Shown in pieces: positions 26,415 through 34,301 of a DNA stretch of 64,000 bases; the stretch's first letter is position 1; each line of letters starts with the position of its first letter. Source of the DNA: an uncultured Saprospiraceae bacterium (lineage in GTDB: Bacteria > Bacteroidota > Bacteroidia > Chitinophagales > Saprospiraceae); contig CALFBH010000096.1 of assembly GCA_937951615.1 (NCBI GenBank), positions 20,222-84,221 of the forward strand. The letters run 5' to 3'. Under the pieces are notes generated by a model that saw only the letters and a program-made list of their open reading frames with translations, was not told the DNA's origin and searched no databases. A program made the position numbers and the translations under genes.

Positions 26415-27224
26415 TTAATCTCTGTTTCCATTACATCTGCCAATGACTCTTCCAAATAAAAAATCATCAACAGTGTGCCAGAATTCGTCTCCACAATCGG
26501 GGTCAGCACCCAAGTCACCGCCATCAATATTGTCAATACAGGTGTCGTGTTCAAGACAGTCTAAGCCCCATGCTTCGGTAAGTCGTTGCCACCAATTGTC
26601 AGCACAACTTCTTCCACATCTTCCTTTGCATTTCGGGCCGCCTGCCTTTCTATCATACGGTGGTAGTATATTGCCATGTCGGTCATCGTATTCAATGGCA
26701 TAGCGTTTTCCTTTTTTTACACAAGTTAATCCATCTCTGCGAAGGGATTCAGTGTCAGCATTTTTTGTCGGGTATATATAGTTTTGCGGTGCTTGTGACC
26801 AGTATTCTGACAACATTAAAATCGTATTTTCTAATAAAGTGAAAGAGAATATTTTTTCATCGTCAGAGCGCGTAGCGAGTGTATAAGCAAAATGTTCCGA
26901 CCAGTACATCAGCGCATTCTTTTGACTTTCCGTTAGTTTGGCATTATGACCATCTAGTTCAATCCGCAAATCATCATAAGACACGAGGGCTTCGAGCATA
27001 TATTCGTCAATTTCAAATTTTAGGAATTGTGCGTCGCCTTTATCTAATATTTCATAATTCATAAGATGATTTTTTATACTGGTTTGCCCCCGAATCATTT
27101 TATGGTTGTGAATTTGTATGCCAAGCTGTTTTTGCAGCTTACTCAGTGGTTTTTGACTGCATGGTAAAACTGTCGTTATCAATAATAGACATAATGTTAT
27201 GGTATTAAATAGTCGACGTTTCAT
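26415..27224 (-). CDS. Secreted protein with a phospholipase A2-like Cys/His-Asp core
   Basis: 269 aa. A hydrophobic leader (residues 5-22, ending TTVLPC) suggests export, perhaps as a lipoprotein. The first 175 residues are helical and unrecognised. The C-terminal 75 residues are Cys-rich: GGPKCKGRCGRSC, then GLDCLEHDTC and DPDCGDEFWHTVDDFLFG. The C-x-x-HD-x-C arrangement (His226-Asp227) with a preceding Gly/Cys loop and a following Asp pair is the pattern of secreted phospholipase A2 (calcium loop, catalytic HD helix, second Asp). I infer a PLA2-like lipase or a related disulfide scaffold; this is not established. It sits 18 nt after the kinase and 71 nt before the regulator, so it is probably co-expressed. 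Confidence 0.75.
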   Translation of the reverse strand: MKRRLFNTITLCLLLITTVLPCSQKPLSKLQKQLGIQIHNHKMIRGQTSIKNHLMNYEILDKGDAQFLKFEIDEYMLEALVSYDDLRIELDGHNAKLTESQKNALMYWSEHFAYTLATRSDDEKIFSFTLLENTILMLSEYWSQAPQNYIYPTKNADTESLRRDGLTCVKKGKRYAIEYDDRHGNILPPYDRKAGGPKCKGRCGRSCADNWWQRLTEAWGLDCLEHDTCIDNIDGGDLGADPDCGDEFWHTVDDFLFGRVIGRCNGNRD

Positions 27225-27242
27225 AGGATTCTTTTTAGTGTA

Positions 27243-29168
27243 TTAATGGATAGTAAGAGGAAAAAATACTTCTATTCGAGTGCCTTGTGCCGTTTTATGC
27301 TTATCGGTTTTATCCTTGATGCTTATCAAAATTGCTTCACCAATAAGTTTACTGTATTGCTCAATCCTGTTTTGTGCAATGCGCATCCCAAAAGAGGATT
27401 CTTTTTGGGTGTGGGTGCTTGTTTGGGAACTGGCTTGTCGTCCTATTCCATTATCATCTATGGCGCAAACAATCTTGTTTTCTTTCTGATAGACTTCAAG
27501 GCATAGTTTTTTGTCACCTGTTTTAGGGCGCAGCCCATGATGAATCGCATTTTCGAGATAAGGCTGAAAAACAAGCGGCGGAACGTCTAAAGTATCGGGA
27601 TCTATGTTGTCTTTTATGCTTATTTCATACGAGAAAGATTGGTCAAAACGTAAGGCTTCCATTTTTAGGTATAATTCACTAACGGCAAGTTCTGCTTCTA
27701 ATGTGATGACTTGTTTTTCTGAATATTCTAATGTGGAGCGGATCAATTGAGCAAAATATTGCAAATATTCACCAGCCCGATTATTTTGTCTCTTTTCAAT
27801 CAATCCGCGAATAGAAGTCAGGCAATTAAAAATAAAATGTGGATTGAGTTGTGCTTTGAGAGCTTTGAGTTCTGTGCTGACGAGTTCCCGTTCTACTCGG
27901 GTTTTGCCTTCTTGGGTGAGTCGGGTTTTATAACCAAGTGCTGTTGAAAAACAGAGAAACTCGACTAACATACTTATTCGCATGATGCCAACCTGATTGT
28001 ATTCGAAGCCAAATATAAAGTAGATATTTAAACCGATGTCAGCCCAGAATGTTGCTAATGCTCCCAATATGAGTATCAAAGTACCACACAAGAAAAGGTA
28101 AGATAATTTGGTGCCGTTTTTGAGTAGCAGAAAAATGATTGGAACTGTAAAAAAGAGTAATATTCGCCGTAGCTGAATATAGGTGTCATGTACAGTATGA
28201 TATTCATGAAATATACTTAAAAGTATATGAATTATTAAAGCAAAGAAAATTAGTGATGCTAGAAGAGAAATAGTTCGTTTCATTGCTTTTTTTACAGGGC
28301 TGTCAAATTCTATAACAGATTGAGCAAATAAGCCATATAGTAGAATAATAGAATAAGTGATGGGCGGCTCAAATAAGAAATACCATTCAAGTATGTTTGA
28401 AAACAAAATGTGTTGTGTCCAGTCTTTTTCATAGCTTTGCAAAAAATATAAACTTACTACTAATAAGTAAAGAGCGTAATAAAGATAGGATTTGTCTTTG
28501 TGCAGTAAAAATTGCAAAAAGGTAAATATGGATAAAAAGAAAGCAATATTAATGAAGATAAGTTCAAAAATTCGGGCAAATGAATTATTCAATTCACTGG
28601 TTTCAAATGTTTTATGGTTCAAACTTTTAACCAAAACAGGAAGAGGACAATAAATGAAGTATCTGCGATGTTTAATAAATAATTCTATCTGTTCGCCTGG
28701 CAGTAATTCAAATTGGAAACAATTATTGGCGAGTAAAAAATTTCTGTCTGTAGTATTGACTAGTTCACCGGTCTTTGTTCTAGTGATTCTTCCGTTCTGA
28801 ATAATGTGTACTTCATAAACGTGACTTTTATAAACTTCCATTACCCAGTTTTTGGTAGTAGTAGTTTTGTTTTGTACTGTAGTATGCCACCAGTAAGAAT
28901 GAAAAGATTCAAGAGATTTTCTCGCTTTACATTTGTACATTTGCTTCAAATCAGCCGCACTACCTTTATTAAATTGCTGGCGTACTTCATCTAAGGTCAA
29001 GTCATTGTTTTCATCAATAAGCGTATGTATGTGTTCAATCGAATTGACCTCATCCAACAAAATATTAGGCTGAAAACCACCCACTTCATTTTGGGCAAAA
29101 GCTCCTAAGTACATACAGCAAAACGGTATGATAAAACAAATTTTTCGGATTAAATATCGGGGCGTCAT
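27243..29168 (-). CDS. 7TMR-DISM sensor histidine kinase (LytS/YehU type)
   Basis: 641 aa. A signal sequence (1-25) precedes a periplasmic DISMED2-like sandwich (about 40-190: ARKSLESFHSYWWHTTVQN); then seven membrane helices (about 195-385); then a HisKA_7TM-type kinase: LKAQLNPHFIFNCLTSIRGLIEKRQ (phospho-acceptor His), VPPLVFQPYLENAIHHGLRP (N box) and DDNGIGRQAS (G box). DISM modules are thought to sense carbohydrate or other extracellular ligands. The partner is the LytTR regulator at 25597, with the PLA2-like gene between. It begins 9 nt after the T9SS propeller gene. Confidence 0.95.
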   Translation of the reverse strand: MTPRYLIRKICFIIPFCCMYLGAFAQNEVGGFQPNILLDEVNSIEHIHTLIDENNDLTLDEVRQQFNKGSAADLKQMYKCKARKSLESFHSYWWHTTVQNKTTTTKNWVMEVYKSHVYEVHIIQNGRITRTKTGELVNTTDRNFLLANNCFQFELLPGEQIELFIKHRRYFIYCPLPVLVKSLNHKTFETSELNNSFARIFELIFINIAFFLSIFTFLQFLLHKDKSYLYYALYLLVVSLYFLQSYEKDWTQHILFSNILEWYFLFEPPITYSIILLYGLFAQSVIEFDSPVKKAMKRTISLLASLIFFALIIHILLSIFHEYHTVHDTYIQLRRILLFFTVPIIFLLLKNGTKLSYLFLCGTLILILGALATFWADIGLNIYFIFGFEYNQVGIMRISMLVEFLCFSTALGYKTRLTQEGKTRVERELVSTELKALKAQLNPHFIFNCLTSIRGLIEKRQNNRAGEYLQYFAQLIRSTLEYSEKQVITLEAELAVSELYLKMEALRFDQSFSYEISIKDNIDPDTLDVPPLVFQPYLENAIHHGLRPKTGDKKLCLEVYQKENKIVCAIDDNGIGRQASSQTSTHTQKESSFGMRIAQNRIEQYSKLIGEAILISIKDKTDKHKTAQGTRIEVFFPLTIH

Positions 29169-29177
29169 AGTGAAGTA

Positions 29178-30248
29178 TTATTTTACCAAAAATCTTTCCA
29201 CCACACGCTCATCACCCACCTGCAATTCACAGAAATAAATACCTGTTTCAAAAGCCAATCCACTGAGCAAAACTCTGTGTAGGACTGCCGCTTGTGCTTC
29301 GTCGATCAGGCTATGGACTAGTCGCCCTTGCGTATCAAAAATGCGTAAAGCAACTTGCTTTGGTGCGTCTAGTTGATAGCTGATGACAGAATTGGGTGTA
29401 GCTGGATTGGGATAAATTTGCAAGCCAAAAGTTGGTGTTTCTGCGTTAGTAATGTCGACAGGTTGAAAGCCGATAAACGTGACGAGATCGCTGCCGCTGT
29501 TCGGGATGGCGAGTGTGTCGATACTTTTTGCATAACAAATATCAGCTGGATTGCTGAGTCCGGGCGCGGTGATAACTTCGCTCATGCTGAAATCAGAATT
29601 ATATCGTGTAATGCGTTGTGGACTCCAGGAAGCGATATAGAAATTGCCAGAATTATCATTGTCAATGCCGTCAATATTGCCGAGACCGGTGGTTTCCAAT
29701 GTGGTCATTTGATAGCTAACTGGATCGACAGCTTTAATCTTTGCATTGCTGCCCCAAGTGACAAATATTAGTCGGTTATTATCTGCATCATAGACCATGC
29801 CATTGGGCGTTTCGACTGTATTGCTGACAATGACTTGCTGGCTTGGATTGCTGAAATCACTGACATCAATTTCGTGAATTTTGTCGGTGCCAAAATCAGT
29901 TACATAGATTTTGGATAGTCCATCATTTGCCATGCCATTCAGGAAACCTGCGCCTGGGATGCTGATACTCATGACTTCCATTCCAGTCGTGAGATCGTAG
30001 CCTCTGACCTGACTGTTTTTAATGGCAAAAAGTGTATTGCCCATGACTTCCATACCATAATTGGCGGATGCACCGCTACCAAAAAAACTGAGGCTGCCGT
30101 CATAGTTTATAGAAATAATATTGCTATTATTGGAGACTAAGAAGCGTTGATTCGCTTCATCGTATTCTACACTTTCTATCGTGTTTAAGGATTGGGCGAA
30201 AGCCCCGAAAGTACAGCAAATAAGGATTAAAGTTAGTAGGTTTTTCAT
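29178..30248 (-). CDS. T9SS-secreted SMP-30/NHL-like propeller protein
   Basis: 356 aa from ATG 30248 (MKNLLTLILICCTFGAFAQ, a clean signal peptide). The in-frame ATG 30314 would add residues translated from the intergenic octamer repeat and is rejected. Propeller repeats are visible (NGMANDGLSKIYVTDFGTDKIHEID; NGMVYDADNNRLIFVTW; DGIDNDNSGNFYIASWSPQRI), like SMP-30/NHL proteins. A T9SS type A tail follows (FGLQIYPNPATPNSVISYQL ... ETGIYFCELQVGDERVVERFLVK). It probably heads the kinase/PLA2-like/regulator unit and could be its surface ligand-binding partner. Confidence 0.87.
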   Translation of the reverse strand: MKNLLTLILICCTFGAFAQSLNTIESVEYDEANQRFLVSNNSNIISINYDGSLSFFGSGASANYGMEVMGNTLFAIKNSQVRGYDLTTGMEVMSISIPGAGFLNGMANDGLSKIYVTDFGTDKIHEIDVSDFSNPSQQVIVSNTVETPNGMVYDADNNRLIFVTWGSNAKIKAVDPVSYQMTTLETTGLGNIDGIDNDNSGNFYIASWSPQRITRYNSDFSMSEVITAPGLSNPADICYAKSIDTLAIPNSGSDLVTFIGFQPVDITNAETPTFGLQIYPNPATPNSVISYQLDAPKQVALRIFDTQGRLVHSLIDEAQAAVLHRVLLSGLAFETGIYFCELQVGDERVVERFLVK

Positions 30249-30258
30249 GATCTTTTTT

Positions 30259-30290
30259 GTGTTGATGTGTTGTCGTGTTGTCGTGTTGAT
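30259..30290. repeat. Octamer tandem tract (GTGTTGAT / GTGTTGTC)
   Basis: Four consecutive 8-nt units lie just upstream of the propeller gene. The same words recur at 30597-30630 and 19748-19770. Confidence 0.75.
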
Positions 30291-30410
30291 GCCTTTTCGC
30301 CCAAATAAATTCATTGGCTACCATACTGAATCGTGTCTATGACACTTGACCAGTTAATCCACCGATGAGATAGCGACGGACTACTATTTGGTAGCGTGGA
30401 AATTTAAAGG

Positions 30411-30550
30411 GTGTTCGATTAAAGTATGGAATAGTCGGCAGACGAAGAATTTTATGAAAATTGGTGATTTATCCCTTTAGATATGCCGTATTTCTAAGCG
30501 AATTCGTCTGACGACAACGGAGTTTACTCAATCATACTTTAGTCGAACAC
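30411..30550 (+). repeat. Family A palindromic element, copy 1
   Basis: 140 bp with ends GTGTTCGATTAAAGTATG and complement CATACTTTAGTCGAACAC; inner arms CAGACGAA and TTCGTCTG. Other copies are at 53204 (inverted), 63207 and 63773 (inverted). The remaining non-coding parts of 30249-30754 hold a second octamer tract and an ACTGAT/ACTGCC hexamer-like tract (30700-30750). Confidence 0.8.
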
Positions 30551-30754
30551 TACCGGAATTTATTCCTACACGTTAAAAGGTTTTTCATGATTTTGGTTGC
30601 GTTGTCGTATTGATGTGTTGTCGTGTTTTTTGAAAAATTGAAATTGCTACTGCCTCCGCTCGCCTCTAGCTCCTGAAGGAGAATCTGCCCGCAGGTGTTG
30701 TAATTGAAACTGCTATTGATACTGATACTGATTCTGCCACTGAAACTGCCACTG

Positions 30755-32872
30755 CTAAAACTTCATACTCAAATTGACTCTGTTTCGTTTGATATCAACT
30801 TCCATGACTTTTACTTCGACATGCTGATGCAATTTAACAATATCATTTGGGTCTTTTACAAATTTGTTCGCCAATTGAGAAATATGTACCAGCCCGTCTT
30901 GCTTGACGCCAATATCGACAAAGCAGCCAAAATTGGTAATATTGGTCACAATGCCAGGGACAATCATGCCTTCATGTACATCCTCGATGCTTTTAATGCC
31001 TTCGGAAAAAGAGAAAGTCTGTGCTGCACCGCGTGGATCGAGTCCGGGTTTTGCCAATTCTTGTACAATATCTTTCAGCGTTGGCAAACCAGTGGTTTCG
31101 GTGACGTATTGTTGGATATTGATTTGCTTACGCAAATGTTCTTGCTCAATAAGGTCGGCAACGGAGCAATTGAGGTCTTTAGCCATTTGTTTTACAATAG
31201 CATAACTTTCTGGATGAACAGCACTGTTGTCCAATGGATTTTTAGCGTCCCGAATGCGCAAAAAACCAGCACATTGCTCATAGGCTTTTGCACCCATGCG
31301 TGGCACTTTTTTGATGGCTGAACGAGACCGAAAGGGGCCATTGTCTGAGCGAAAATCTACGATGTTTTGGGCGAGCTTGGGACCAAGACCTGAAACATAA
31401 GTCAGCAAATGCTTACTGGCAGTATTCAAGTTGATGCCAACTCGATTCACGGAACTTTCTACGACTTCATCTAGTTTTTTCTTTAGTGAATTTTGATCGA
31501 CATCGTGCTGATATTGTCCGACGCCAATAGATTTGGCATCTATTTTTACCAGTTCTGCCAATGGATCCATCAGTCGCCGACCAATAGAGACTGCACCGCG
31601 CACGGTTATGTCTTTGTTTGGAAATTCTTCCCGCGCTACTGCGGAGGCTGAGTAAATAGATGCCCCATTTTCACTAACCATAAAGACTTGTACATCTCGT
31701 CCGAAATCAGCTTCTTTGACTAGTGTTTCTGTCTCCCGACTTGCCGTTCCATTGCCAATAGCAATCGCATCAATTTTGTATTTGCCCGCCAGGTGAACCA
31801 GATCGCCCATTGCATGATGATAATCTTTCTGTGGTGGATGCGGATAAATAGCAGTGTTATAAATCAACTCGCCCTGCTCATTCAAGCAAACGACCTTGCA
31901 GCCCGACCGAAAACCGGGATCAATAGCCAAGACCCGTTTTTGCCCAAGCGGAGAAGCGAGCAGCAATTGTCGCAAATTTTCTGCAAAAACCCGAATGGCT
32001 TCTTCATCAGCTTTTGCTTTTGAGCTGTTCCGAAATTCGGTTTCGATAGAGGGCTGTAGCAGGCGTTTATAACTGTCTTTTATTGCAATTTCTACCTGTT
32101 CGGCAGCAGCAGAATTATTTTTTACAAAAATACGATCCAGTATATCCAAAGCATCGTCTTCGTCAGGTGCAATGCCTACGCGCAGAATGCCTTCTTCTTC
32201 GCCACGACGAATAGCCAAGAGGCGGTGCGATGGGCATTTGTGTAAAGGCTCTTCAAACTTGAAATAATCTCTAAATTTCTCACCTTCTTCTTCTTTTCCT
32301 TTGACCAGTTTGGCGGTCACTTGGGCATTGCGCTCAAATTGATAACGGACTTTATTTCGCGCCAGCGTGTTTTCATTCACCCATTCTGCTATGATGTCGC
32401 GTGCGCCCTGCAAGGCTTCTTCTATATTTTCTACGCCATTTTTCAAAAAAGATTTTGCCCGATATTCCACATCATTTTCACGTTGCTCTATCAGGACTTT
32501 TGCTAGCGGTTCGAGTCCTTTTTCGCGGGCTTTGGTCGCACGGGTTTTGCGCTTGCGCTTATATGGTAAATACAAATCTTCCAACTGCGTTAGCGTATCG
32601 GCTTGTTCAATTTTTTTGCGGAGTGCATCGGTGAGATTGCCTTGTTCTTCAATGGTTTGTAAAATTGTCGCACGTCGTTTATCTATCTCGATTAGCTTGT
32701 TTAACAAATCGCGAATGTCGGCGATTTGTACCTCGTCAAGACTGCCTGTCATCTCCTTACGGTAACGGGCAATAAAAGGAACAGTTGCGCCTTCTTCGAG
32801 TAAGGCAATGGTGTTTTCAACATTGCGAGGACGAATGGAAAGGCTTTGAGCGATCTTGGATGTATGGGACAT
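30755..32872 (-). CDS. tex: Tex-family RNA-binding transcription accessory protein
   Basis: 705 aa, typical for Tex. In order: N-terminal helical Tex domain (ENTIALLEEGATVPFIARYRKE), YqgF-like RNase-H fold (KRVLAIDPGFRSGCKVV, AIAIGNGTASRETE), helix-hairpin-helix pair (LNTASKHLLTYVSGLGPKLAQNIV, FRSRSAIKKVPRMGAKAYEQ) and a C-terminal S1 domain (GMIVPGIVTNITNFGCFVDIGVKQDGLVHISQL). It binds nucleic acid non-specifically and influences transcription and RNA turnover. It is divergent from the candidate small RNA, whose promoter overlaps its start region. Confidence 0.96.
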   Translation of the reverse strand: MSHTSKIAQSLSIRPRNVENTIALLEEGATVPFIARYRKEMTGSLDEVQIADIRDLLNKLIEIDKRRATILQTIEEQGNLTDALRKKIEQADTLTQLEDLYLPYKRKRKTRATKAREKGLEPLAKVLIEQRENDVEYRAKSFLKNGVENIEEALQGARDIIAEWVNENTLARNKVRYQFERNAQVTAKLVKGKEEEGEKFRDYFKFEEPLHKCPSHRLLAIRRGEEEGILRVGIAPDEDDALDILDRIFVKNNSAAAEQVEIAIKDSYKRLLQPSIETEFRNSSKAKADEEAIRVFAENLRQLLLASPLGQKRVLAIDPGFRSGCKVVCLNEQGELIYNTAIYPHPPQKDYHHAMGDLVHLAGKYKIDAIAIGNGTASRETETLVKEADFGRDVQVFMVSENGASIYSASAVAREEFPNKDITVRGAVSIGRRLMDPLAELVKIDAKSIGVGQYQHDVDQNSLKKKLDEVVESSVNRVGINLNTASKHLLTYVSGLGPKLAQNIVDFRSDNGPFRSRSAIKKVPRMGAKAYEQCAGFLRIRDAKNPLDNSAVHPESYAIVKQMAKDLNCSVADLIEQEHLRKQINIQQYVTETTGLPTLKDIVQELAKPGLDPRGAAQTFSFSEGIKSIEDVHEGMIVPGIVTNITNFGCFVDIGVKQDGLVHISQLANKFVKDPNDIVKLHQHVEVKVMEVDIKRNRVNLSMKF

Positions 32873-32879
32873 GGACTGA

Positions 32880-32911
32880 TTGGTTTATATCGTAATTTTT
32901 TTGTATCTTTA
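32880..32911 (+). promoter_or_regulatory. Promoter for the tex-thiG intergenic RNA
   Basis: TTG at 32880-32882, 21 nt, then TATCTTTA at 32904-32911, one base off TAnnTTTG. No plus-strand gene follows. Confidence 0.5.
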
Positions 32912-32913
32912 TA

Positions 32914-33056
32914 GAAGCTTATAAAAAGTACTAAAAATTTGCCGAGTTTAAAAACTGGCACAAGTATTGTCTTACTAAGCTTTATAACTGCAAAATAAAA
33001 AAAGTTTCATCTTTCTTTTCCGGTCTTGAATGTTTAATCATTCAGGACCTTTTTTA
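32914..33056 (+). ncRNA. Candidate structured small RNA
   Basis: Just after the promoter, the sequence folds into one long rod: AAGCTTA (32915-32921) with TAAGCTT (32976-32982); AAGTACT with AGTATT (one bulged G); then TGCC/GGCA and an apical AGTTT/AAACT hairpin. It ends in an independent terminator hairpin with a T-run. No coding frame is present. The rod with internal bubbles plus terminator resembles the 6S RNA plan, but it is shorter and I cannot confirm the family. Confidence 0.5.
33022..33055 (+). terminator. Rho-independent terminator, plus strand only
   Basis: GGTCTTGAATG pairs with CATTCAGGACC (one G-U) across a 6-nt loop, followed by six T. The minus-strand side after the hairpin is A/G-rich, so it does not serve thiG. 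Confidence 0.8.
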
Positions 33057-33076
33057 TGCTATAATTTCTTGGATTT

Positions 33077-33853
33077 TTAATCGTCGAGAAAAGCAGTCAG
33101 CGGGCTACTCGCATGAGCCTGATTAGAGGCTTTCGCCAATTTAGCTTCAAAAGCGATTCGTCCAGCTTCCACGGCTAGTTTAAATGCTTTTCCCATTTGT
33201 ACGGGATCTGGAGAAACTGCAATGGCAGTATTCACCAATACAGCATCCGCTCCCATTTCGAGTGCTTCAGCAGCGTGAGAAGGTGCGCCGATACCAGCAT
33301 CTACCACGACCGGCACATTGCTTTGCTCAATAATGATGCGAAGGAAATCGCGGGAAGCCAAACCCTTATTGCTACCAATAGGAGAACCCAAAGGCATGAC
33401 CGCATGAGTGCCAACTTCTTCCAGCCTTTTACATAAGACTGGATCGGCATGAACATAAGGCAATACAATGAAACCCAATTTGACTAATTCCTCAGCTGCT
33501 TTGAGTGTTTCTATAGGATCGGGCATCAGGTATTTTGGATCGGGATGGATTTCGAGTTTGAGCCAGTTGGTTTCCAGGGCTTCGCGGGCTAGTTGAGCAG
33601 CAAAAATAGCTTCCTTCGCATTTCGTACACCTGATGTGTTGGGCAATAAAGCAAACTGTTCGTGCTGCAAATGCTGCAACAAATCGTCCTGCTTGTTTTG
33701 CGCATCCACGCGCCGCAGGGCTACCGTCACCAATTCCGAACCGGAAGCCAGCAAAGCATCTCGCATTTGCTCATTTGAACTAAATTTTCCTGTACCTGTA
33801 AAGAGACGGGATTGGAAAGTTTTACCCGCAATTATCAGCTTATTGTCTGCCAT
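33077..33853 (-). CDS. thiG: Thiazole synthase ThiG
   Basis: 258 aa TIM barrel that builds thiazole phosphate from deoxyxylulose phosphate, dehydroglycine or iminoglycine, and ThiS thiocarboxylate. Visible: [31 protein letters not shown] (including the Schiff-base-region blocks), [45 protein letters not shown] and [31 protein letters not shown]. It is separate from thiS-thiC (20 kb) and shows no TPP element upstream; the 5' region is A/T-rich with repeat D1 100 bp away. No thiE, thiH or thiO next to it. Confidence 0.97.
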   Translation of the reverse strand: MADNKLIIAGKTFQSRLFTGTGKFSSNEQMRDALLASGSELVTVALRRVDAQNKQDDLLQHLQHEQFALLPNTSGVRNAKEAIFAAQLAREALETNWLKLEIHPDPKYLMPDPIETLKAAEELVKLGFIVLPYVHADPVLCKRLEEVGTHAVMPLGSPIGSNKGLASRDFLRIIIEQSNVPVVVDAGIGAPSHAAEALEMGADAVLVNTAIAVSPDPVQMGKAFKLAVEAGRIAFEAKLAKASNQAHASSPLTAFLDD

Positions 33854-33956
33854 TTATGATTATAAGTTTAAGTGCAAGATTAAGTTTAAAACGATATAAA
33901 ACGCTGGCAATTAGTTTTTTATTCAAAATTTAAATTATAGATAATTCTGTTCAATT

Positions 33957-34059
33957 AAGTGCCTGGACTCAACTAAACGCCACTTTCAATTTGACTAATT
34001 GGCTTATTGTCAATAGTTTTTTGAATTTGAATTTGACGTTTGGATTTGTATTTCCACTT
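33957..34059 (+). repeat. Family D repeat, copy 1
   Basis: 103 bp beginning AAGTGCCTGGACTCAACTAA and ending GATTTGTATTTCCACTT, with AAGTG/CACTT ends. Copies at 47844 and 53361 have the same orientation and about 90% identity. It lies in the 33854-34301 gap. Confidence 0.8.
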
Positions 34060-34190
34060 ACTTATTTCCCACAAAGGTAGTGCAATTCTGATAAGAGAAG
34101 AAAGAAAATGTTTCTTAGTGGCTAAGTTTTCAACTCTTGCTTGGAAAATGAGTGAATGGTGGAAGACGGCGGGAAATAGGATAAGTTTCT

Positions 34191-34290
34191 ATTGCTTGCG
34201 AAAAGTGGGTATTTTTAGGTAGATTTCGCAGCAGATAAATTTTTATTGCTTGCGAAAAGTGCTTATATTTGTATAGATTTCGCAGGCAAT
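34191..34290 (+). promoter_or_regulatory. Duplicated 54-bp palindromic promoter region of the AAA+ gene
   Basis: Two tandem units start ATTGCTTGCGAAA at 34191 and 34245. The second is a near-perfect palindrome closed by TTTCGCAGGCAAT (34278-34290) around TATATTTG (34265-34272), a -7 element. The first unit is degenerate. Paired operator-like sites 12 nt before the ATG suggest tight, probably autogenous control. Confidence 0.55.
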
Positions 34291-34301
34291 AAATAATTTG
34301 T

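Noticed and set aside
30704..31321. 205-codon plus-strand frame
   Set aside because: Antisense to tex. Its first 25 codons come from a hexamer-type tract; tex has full domain support.
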